A stretch of 64,000 nt of DNA from Blastopirellula sediminis (lineage in GTDB: Bacteria > Planctomycetota > Planctomycetia > Pirellulales > Pirellulaceae). The notes under the pieces are model-generated. The model ran no database searches. It worked only from the letters and a program-made list of their open reading frames with translations, and had not been told where the DNA came from. The stretch lies in assembly GCF_020966755.1 (NCBI RefSeq), contig NZ_JAJKFT010000010.1, positions 62,001 to 126,000 of the forward strand. Reading direction: 5' to 3'. A program made the position numbers and the translations under genes. This document shows positions 58,671 to 64,000 of the stretch, piece after piece. Within the stretch, counting starts at the first letter, position 1, and each line of letters begins with the position of its first letter.

Positions 58671-61481
58671 ATGTACCAAGAAGTCTACATTCTGATTCCG
58701 TGCCACAGTTTTGAGGACTTTCCGACGCATCATCGCGGAGACGAAGCGACAAGCCTTCTCGCCTGCTGGTCCGCGATTTGGCGTCCGGAGCTAATCGCCG
58801 GCACCGGCAAAATGCCGCAATGGGCGCGGATTGATTCTCCGCCCGATGCGCTCGAACAGCGCCTGCTGGTGATTCCGCTGGTCAGCGAAAAAGATATGCA
58901 GGCCGGCTTCTCTCGCCGTGCGAAAGAGGCGGGCGCAAAGGTGGTTCGCAAAATCGTCGATCGCGACGAAGCGATTACGGCGGTGCTCGAAGGGCTCGAA
59001 AAGCCGGACAATCTGGACGAAGAACTCGCCGCCGACTTCGTCGCGCTTGGTTACTGCTATCTGCAGACCGAACTGTTGACGCGGCAGATGCGTTACTCCA
59101 GTAATCTCGACGAAGTCTACTTCAGCGAGAAACTGGTCGCCGCCGCACAGTCGGCCGTGATCGGCGAAACCGAAGCGGCTCGCGTGCTACTGCAAACTTG
59201 CTTCGACGTTTTGGCCGAAGAACGAAACAGCTTCTACCCGGTCGACTCCTATTTTCTCGACCTGACGCTCTGCGCTTCGACCACCTTGGGCGACTTGTCG
59301 CACGAACTGGCCCAAACGCAGCCCTGTAACGTGGTGGCGAGCGGCGAAGTAATTGAGCAACTGGCCAAGTCGCATCCTGAAACGACGGCGACGCTTCGCG
59401 AAAAGCTGAAAGCGAAACAGTGCGGACTCATCGGCGGCGAATACCGCGAAGGACCACTGCCGCTGTACGATCCCGAAACGCTGTTGGCCAACTTTCAGGC
59501 AGGACTGGCCGCTTACGAGAAGCGCCTGGAGCATCGCCCGACCATCTACGGTCGTCGCCGCTTCGGCCTCTCCTCGTTTTTGCCGCAGGTGCTGAAAAGC
59601 CTTGGTTTTCACGGGGCGATTCATGCGACGATGGATGACGGCAAGTTCACTCACTCGAGCCAAACAAAGGTTTCGTGGCAAGGAAATGACGGCTGCAAGA
59701 TCGACGCCGTCGCCCGTCCGCCGCTCGACGCCAGCACGGCCGACAGCTTCATCGCCCTCTTCCAACGCTTGAGCGAAGCGATGGACTCCGACCATGTGGC
59801 GACGATCTGCTTCGCTCATTGGCCCGGCCGCGTTTCGCCGTGGTACGAAGACTTGCGCCGGATCGCACGTTATTCCAGCGGACTTGGCAGCTTCATGACG
59901 GCGGAACGCTACTTCGCCGAAACCGAACTTCCCCCGTATCACGACACGTTCAAAGACGTTCGCTACAACTCGCCGTATCACAAGCAAGCGGTCATTCGCC
60001 GCCAATCCGCTCCCATTTCGTCGCATCGCGATCGCGCGGTCGCGAACGCTAAGTTTGACGCAGCCGGCAACATCGAAGCGATTACGGCCCTCGTCTCCGG
60101 CCACCCTGGTCCGCGACACGAACTGCATCGCGCCTGGCAGGAACCGGCCGAAACGTCGACCGATACGACCAATGCCGACGCAATCGTCGAAGGGGCGTTG
60201 ACCCACTTCGCCGCGAAACTGCCGCGTCGCAACGACTCCGCTTCGCCGGCGCTATTGATCGCCAATCCGTACAGCTTTACCGCAGTCGGCGGCTGCGAAA
60301 CCGATCAACTCTCGTCGCTTCCCGGCGGAAAGGCCGTACTGATCGCCGCCGCAGACAAGAGCGGCCCCCATGCGGTTTGGGAAGCGCCGGCTTGCGGGTA
60401 CGCCTGGCTGCCGGATGGAGGATCACCGCCGAGCGGCAAATCGCAAACGCTGATCAAGGATGGCATGCTCCGAAATGAGTACATGGAAGTCCATTTCGAT
60501 CCGATTACGGGCGCGCTCCAATCGATCTACGATTACAAGAGCCGCGGCAATCGCTTCTCACAACAGCTCGCTTTGCGACTTCCGGGCGAACGCCCATCGA
60601 GCGGCTCGCGTTACGTCGATCCGGACGAAACGGCGATTTACTCGGTAATGGCGGCCGATTCGATCGACGTCGTCACCAACACGGTGGCGGAAGGGAAAAT
60701 CAAGGTCGCCGGGCGTTTGCTCAATACGGCGGGACATACGCTCGCCCAATACGAGCAAGTCTATACCCTTTGGCGATCAAGCCGCGTCCTGCAGATTGAT
60801 ATCCATCTGACGCCGCACGAAGAGCCGAAGATGGAGGCGTGGAACTCCTACTTCTGCGCACGCTTCGCCTGGAGCGACGGCTCGGCGTTCCTTTATCGCG
60901 ATCAACATTGGCAGCGCCGCCGCGTCGACTCGAAGCGGATCGAAGCTCCCAACTACGTCGAGATCGAAAATGGCAAAGCCCGCACGCAGGTCCTGACCGG
61001 CGGTCTGCCGTTCCATCAGCATGTGCGGGGACGAATGCTCGATACGATCTTGATCCCGCGCGGCGAAACGGCCCGCAACTTCCGGTTGGGAATCGGCATC
61101 GACTTGCCCTATCCGCTGCAAGAGGCGCGACAGCTTACCTATTCGCCTCCGCCACGACTCGAAAGGGCGCCGTCGCCAGCGCCAGGGGATACCTCCTGGG
61201 CGCTGCATCTGGATGCGAAAAATGTCATCATTACGTCGTTGAAGCCGCTAACCGTTGGCGAAAATGTGGTCGGGTTTTCGGCGCGGCTGCTTGAAACCGA
61301 AGGTCGCCCGGCGAAAGGGAACCTCCGCTGCTTCCGGAACGTCGGCAAAGCGGTGTTGATGGAATTCAGCGGCGAGGCGACCGGCGGCGCGATGACCAAA
61401 GAAGATCGCGTCCAGTTCGAGCTGCACGCCGGTCAGTGGCGGCAGATCGACGTCTATTGGGATGGAGAGGCGAAGGGCTAA
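58671..61481 (+). CDS. GH38-like (alpha-mannosidase-fold) protein
   Basis: About 936 residues from ATG 58671, next to an in-frame TTG at 58668. The start IPCHSFEDFPTHHRGDEATS occupies the place of the HxHxD metal motif of GH38 enzymes but reads HSFED. The first 450 residues look like a glycoside hydrolase/deacetylase barrel (GLIGGEYREGPLPLYDPETLL, TIYGRRRFGLSSFLPQVLKS). The second half looks like the beta-sandwich domains of GH38 (MEVHFDPITGALQSIYDYKS, RVLQIDIHLTPHEEPK). It may act on a polysaccharide, or be inactive. It is the first gene of an operon with cmk and plsC. Confidence 0.6.
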   Translation: MYQEVYILIPCHSFEDFPTHHRGDEATSLLACWSAIWRPELIAGTGKMPQWARIDSPPDALEQRLLVIPLVSEKDMQAGFSRRAKEAGAKVVRKIVDRDEAITAVLEGLEKPDNLDEELAADFVALGYCYLQTELLTRQMRYSSNLDEVYFSEKLVAAAQSAVIGETEAARVLLQTCFDVLAEERNSFYPVDSYFLDLTLCASTTLGDLSHELAQTQPCNVVASGEVIEQLAKSHPETTATLREKLKAKQCGLIGGEYREGPLPLYDPETLLANFQAGLAAYEKRLEHRPTIYGRRRFGLSSFLPQVLKSLGFHGAIHATMDDGKFTHSSQTKVSWQGNDGCKIDAVARPPLDASTADSFIALFQRLSEAMDSDHVATICFAHWPGRVSPWYEDLRRIARYSSGLGSFMTAERYFAETELPPYHDTFKDVRYNSPYHKQAVIRRQSAPISSHRDRAVANAKFDAAGNIEAITALVSGHPGPRHELHRAWQEPAETSTDTTNADAIVEGALTHFAAKLPRRNDSASPALLIANPYSFTAVGGCETDQLSSLPGGKAVLIAAADKSGPHAVWEAPACGYAWLPDGGSPPSGKSQTLIKDGMLRNEYMEVHFDPITGALQSIYDYKSRGNRFSQQLALRLPGERPSSGSRYVDPDETAIYSVMAADSIDVVTNTVAEGKIKVAGRLLNTAGHTLAQYEQVYTLWRSSRVLQIDIHLTPHEEPKMEAWNSYFCARFAWSDGSAFLYRDQHWQRRRVDSKRIEAPNYVEIENGKARTQVLTGGLPFHQHVRGRMLDTILIPRGETARNFRLGIGIDLPYPLQEARQLTYSPPPRLERAPSPAPGDTSWALHLDAKNVIITSLKPLTVGENVVGFSARLLETEGRPAKGNLRCFRNVGKAVLMEFSGEATGGAMTKEDRVQFELHAGQWRQIDVYWDGEAKG

Positions 61482-61487
61482 CAGGGA

Positions 61488-62144
61488 ATGATCGTCACTA
61501 TTGATGGGCCTGCCGGCGCCGGCAAGAGCTCGATCTCGCGCCAAGTCGCCGAGCGGCTCGGCTTCGAGTTCCTCGATACCGGCGCGATGTACCGCGCGGT
61601 CGCGTGGGCCGTTCTCCGTCAGAATCGCGAGTTGACCGACGAGTCGGTTGTGGCCGACGTCGCCAGTAAAATCGACATCGACCTTTCCGGCGGACGTGTG
61701 TTGGTCGACGGCGTCGATGCGACCGATGAGATCCGTTCCCCCGATGTGACCCAAGCGACCCGCTACGCCGCGTCGAACGTCGCCGTCCGTATGCACCTGG
61801 TGGAACTTCAACAACAGTTCGGTCGTGAGAAAGACCTGGTGACCGAGGGACGGGACCAAGGGACGGTCGTCTTCCCGCATGCCGAGTGCAAAATCTTTCT
61901 GACCGCATCGCCGGAAGAACGCGCTCGTCGCCGCGTCGCCGATCTCGCGACGCGCGGCGTCTCCGCCGAGTACGACGACATTCTCGCGCAGCAGAATCGC
62001 CGCGATGAGGAAGACTCGAGCCGTACCGTCGGCCCCTTGCGCAAAGCGGACGACGCCGTTGAATTATGCACCGACGGCATGACGCCGGAAGAAGTGATCC
62101 AGCGTTTGATCGACATCGTGGAAGAGCGACGAGTCTCACTTTGA
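61488..62144 (+). CDS. cmk: Cytidylate kinase
   Basis: A 218-residue enzyme that phosphorylates CMP and dCMP with ATP. It has the P-loop IDGPAGAGKSSISRQVAERL, the substrate segment FLDTGAMYRAVAWAV, TEGRDQGTVVFPHAECKIFLTA and the lid region ERARRRVADLA. Length is typical. It follows the GH38-like gene by 6 bp and precedes plsC by 1 bp; cmk and plsC are neighbours in many bacteria. Confidence 0.96.
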   Translation: MIVTIDGPAGAGKSSISRQVAERLGFEFLDTGAMYRAVAWAVLRQNRELTDESVVADVASKIDIDLSGGRVLVDGVDATDEIRSPDVTQATRYAASNVAVRMHLVELQQQFGREKDLVTEGRDQGTVVFPHAECKIFLTASPEERARRRVADLATRGVSAEYDDILAQQNRRDEEDSSRTVGPLRKADDAVELCTDGMTPEEVIQRLIDIVEERRVSL

Positions 62145-62145
62145 T

Positions 62146-62808
62146 ATGAGCAAAGAAGAAGCGAAGCACGAGCGTTCGTTCGCGAAACGGCTCTGGTATG
62201 ACGCGCTGCGAGTGATTTCGAGACTCGCGGGGGTCTGCCTGTTTCGGATCCGCGTCTACGGTCGTGAAAACTGGCCGACCGAAGGGGGAGGGCTCGTCTG
62301 CCCGAACCATCAAAGCTTTCTTGATCCGCTGCTGGTCGGATTGACCTGCGATCGACGACTGAACTTCCTCGCTCGCCGCACGTTATTCAAGTTTCTGCCG
62401 TTTCGGATGTTGATTGAGTCGCTCGACACCATTCCCATCGACCGCGATGGCTCCGGCCTGGCAGGGCTGAAGGAAACGCTCAAACGCCTGAAGCGGGGGG
62501 AACTGGTTCTGATCTTTCCCGAAGGGACGCGCACCTCTGACGGCGAACTCCAGCCGCTAAAAGGGGGCTTCATTCCGATGGCGCGTCGCGGCGGCGTTCC
62601 GATCATCCCGGTCGCGATCGATGGGGCGTTCGACGCGTGGCCTCGATCGGCCAAATTCCCGCGCCGCAGCGTGATCCATATCCGCATCGCGCCGCCGATT
62701 TCGACTGAGATGCTCAACTCGCTCAGCGATGATGAACTTCTGGCGGAACTCGACCGGCGGTTAGCGGAAGCGTTTGCGGCGATTCGCGAAACGCGTGCTC
62801 TAGCGTAG
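62146..62808 (+). CDS. plsC: 1-acyl-sn-glycerol-3-phosphate acyltransferase
   Basis: A 220-residue enzyme that makes phosphatidic acid from lysophosphatidic acid at the inner membrane. Motif I is CPNHQSFLDPLL with the His-Asp pair, motif II TIPIDRDGSGLAGLKE, motif III LIFPEGTRTSDGEL, and motif IV IPVAIDGAFDAWP. Its start is 1 bp after the cmk stop, indicating translational coupling. A dispersed repeat begins right after its stop. Confidence 0.94.
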   Translation: MSKEEAKHERSFAKRLWYDALRVISRLAGVCLFRIRVYGRENWPTEGGGLVCPNHQSFLDPLLVGLTCDRRLNFLARRTLFKFLPFRMLIESLDTIPIDRDGSGLAGLKETLKRLKRGELVLIFPEGTRTSDGELQPLKGGFIPMARRGGVPIIPVAIDGAFDAWPRSAKFPRRSVIHIRIAPPISTEMLNSLSDDELLAELDRRLAEAFAAIRETRALA

Positions 62809-62809
62809 A

Positions 62810-62916
62810 CTGGTGCCATGCTCTTGCGGCGTCTTCGCCGGATGAGCATGTCTTCGCCCCGGCAATACGCATTGAAGACATGCTCACTCGGCTGTCGCCG
62901 TGAGAGCATGGCGCCA
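62810..62916. repeat. GGCGCCA-bounded dispersed repeat, copy 2
   Basis: It begins CTGGTGCCATGCTCTTGCGG and ends GAGAGCATGGCGCCA, so its ends are inverted repeats of each other. Internal blocks CGTCTTCGCCGG and CATGTCTTCGCCC are shared with 33503-33566. It lies between convergent genes. Confidence 0.88.
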
Positions 62917-62922
62917 AAGGAA

Positions 62923-63984
62923 TTACGCGACCGGGTCGCGCTGCAAGGAGAGCGGGGCAGGGGAGGCCTCGAGCAGTTCCAGCAGACGCTGCGTGCCGCG
63001 GTTCTCGGCCATCTTTTGCTCAGCGGCCGTGATCGGGATCAGAAAAAGAAAGCGGGGCTGTTCGCCGGCGATTTGCGGCAACTGAATCGGCGGCAGAAAG
63101 CTGGCCGTTTCGGCGGTCGCAAAGTGGGTGAACTGTGGGGCGACGTCGGCGAACGCTTCGGTCGGAATCGTGTGCCCGTGATCGAAATGAGTCGCATAGC
63201 GCCACGGATAACGAGCCAAGCCGGAGAGGGCGCGGCAGGCGTTCTCATCGGCCTCCGACGAGTCGCAGAGGATCCCCAGCTCAATTCGGCGCGAACGCGT
63301 ATCGCTGTCATCCGCTTCGGCGCCAGGCATCGGCAAAATCGCCATGCCGGCGGTCGCCATGAAGCTGCGACCTTCTTTACTAGACAGGGTGATCGCCAGC
63401 GGGGGCCACTTTCCTTGGTCGGCGGCGAAGTAACGCATCGGGTCGGTGTGGAGCGACTTGTAGCTGTCGAGCAATCCTTGCTGGATCGTGCGCCACGAGT
63501 CTTCGCCCCATTGACGCAAGAATTCGTCTTCCTGAGTGAAACGCTTCAGCAACACATTCTCGTCGGTCAACGGCCAAGCGACCGGCGTTTCCCCTTTGCA
63601 ACCGATCGCAAAACCCGGAAAACGATTGGCCGGGCCCCACGAAGGCATGATCGCCACGATCCTATCAAGATGCCAAACGGCGACGCTTTGCTGATCGAGA
63701 CTCCAGCGGACGTCCCAGTTGTCAGGCTCCAAGTCGGCGATCAGCGCCACCTCGTTGATGTCGGCGTGGGGCAAACGAGGAGGAAGCGCCGCCCGCATTT
63801 GCTCTTCGACCTGAGCCGCATCGCGATCGCTGCAGTTGGCGACCCAGAGCGCATGCATCTGATTCGGCGTCTGCGGCGGAAAGACGTAGAGATAGATGCT
63901 GTCGTTGTCGCCGTCCGCTTCCAGGATGGCGACTTTCGTTTCGAACAAGTTCGGCTGTTCGCGAAGGATTACAGAGTCTTTCAT
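62923..63984 (-). CDS. Suppressor-of-fused-domain protein
   Basis: A 353-residue cytoplasmic protein. The C-terminal half matches the bacterial suppressor of fused (SUFU) domain, ending with PRFLFLIPITAAEQKMAENRG then LLELLEA. The N-terminal half is a less conserved domain (IYLYVFPPQTPNQMHALWVA, then LIADLEPDNWDVRWSLD). Bacterial SUFU proteins are common immunity or regulatory proteins. No toxin gene is visible in the window, but the region to the right is not included. GGAGAGGGACGG precedes the ATG. Convergent with plsC. Confidence 0.75.
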   Translation of the reverse strand: MKDSVILREQPNLFETKVAILEADGDNDSIYLYVFPPQTPNQMHALWVANCSDRDAAQVEEQMRAALPPRLPHADINEVALIADLEPDNWDVRWSLDQQSVAVWHLDRIVAIMPSWGPANRFPGFAIGCKGETPVAWPLTDENVLLKRFTQEDEFLRQWGEDSWRTIQQGLLDSYKSLHTDPMRYFAADQGKWPPLAITLSSKEGRSFMATAGMAILPMPGAEADDSDTRSRRIELGILCDSSEADENACRALSGLARYPWRYATHFDHGHTIPTEAFADVAPQFTHFATAETASFLPPIQLPQIAGEQPRFLFLIPITAAEQKMAENRGTQRLLELLEASPAPLSLQRDPVA

Positions 63985-64000
63985 CCGTCCCTCTCCAGAC

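Overview
The window looks like the chromosome of a planctomycete, most likely Pirellulaceae and Blastopirellula-like. The reasons are two DUF1559 pseudopilin-type proteins, a tetrahydromethanopterin (H4MPT) C1 pair (fae, mtdB), a MoxR/DUF58/VWA cluster, a PilM-type operon with Gly/Met-rich proteins, scattered nuo genes, GC-rich coding DNA and dispersed GC-rich palindromic repeats. This placement is inferred from gene content; no database search was possible.

Layout. 1-2.9 kb: nuoA (cut by the left edge), a DUF2203 gene, a detached nuoI, csrA and tRNA-Glu(UUC) with a terminator. 2.9-5.5 kb: ferrochelatase, aldo/keto reductase and pyroglutamyl peptidase in one direction. 5.5-7.5 kb: an AT-richer island with a secreted PDZ-caspase-like protein. 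7.5-11.5 kb: a chemotaxis receptor, rpiB and a Sua5/low-molecular-weight phosphatase fusion. 11.6-19.9 kb: an NHL-repeat lipoprotein, then VWA/GATase-like, MoxR ATPase, DUF58 and BatA-like genes. 19.9-22.5 kb: a 178-bp inverted repeat enclosing one DnaB-N/RepA-like ATPase gene that has itself absorbed palindromic repeats. 22.6-28.1 kb: a membrane metallophosphoesterase, a PAS-GAF-REC protein, a retropepsin-like protein without its catalytic Asp, and an unknown gene.

28.2-34.9 kb: a secreted FAD oxidoreductase abutting a NosR-like FMN/Fe-S membrane protein, three small genes, a phosphodiesterase and an acyltransferase. 34.9-41.9 kb: a small lipoprotein with a DUF1559 protein, an ATP-grasp gene, a TadG-like VWA protein, fae, mtdB and a Tyr/Gly-rich secreted peptide. 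41.9-45.2 kb: a BamA-type assembly factor encoded as two separate proteins. 45.4-50.4 kb: an aminoacyl-tRNA-protein transferase and the housekeeping run rplY-pth-rpsF-ssb-rplI-dnaB, which lacks rpsR. 50.7-58.2 kb: a second DUF1559 protein and a three-gene PilM operon. 58.7-64 kb: a GH38-like protein, cmk and plsC in one operon, and a suppressor-of-fused-domain protein.

A recurring theme is the repeats. Several families of palindromic elements sit just after stop codons, mostly between convergent genes, and they bracket and invade the ATPase gene at 20.4-22.2 kb. The candidates most worth following are that cassette, the split BamA, the PDZ-caspase, the Sua5/arginine-phosphatase-like fusion and the FAD/NosR-like pair.
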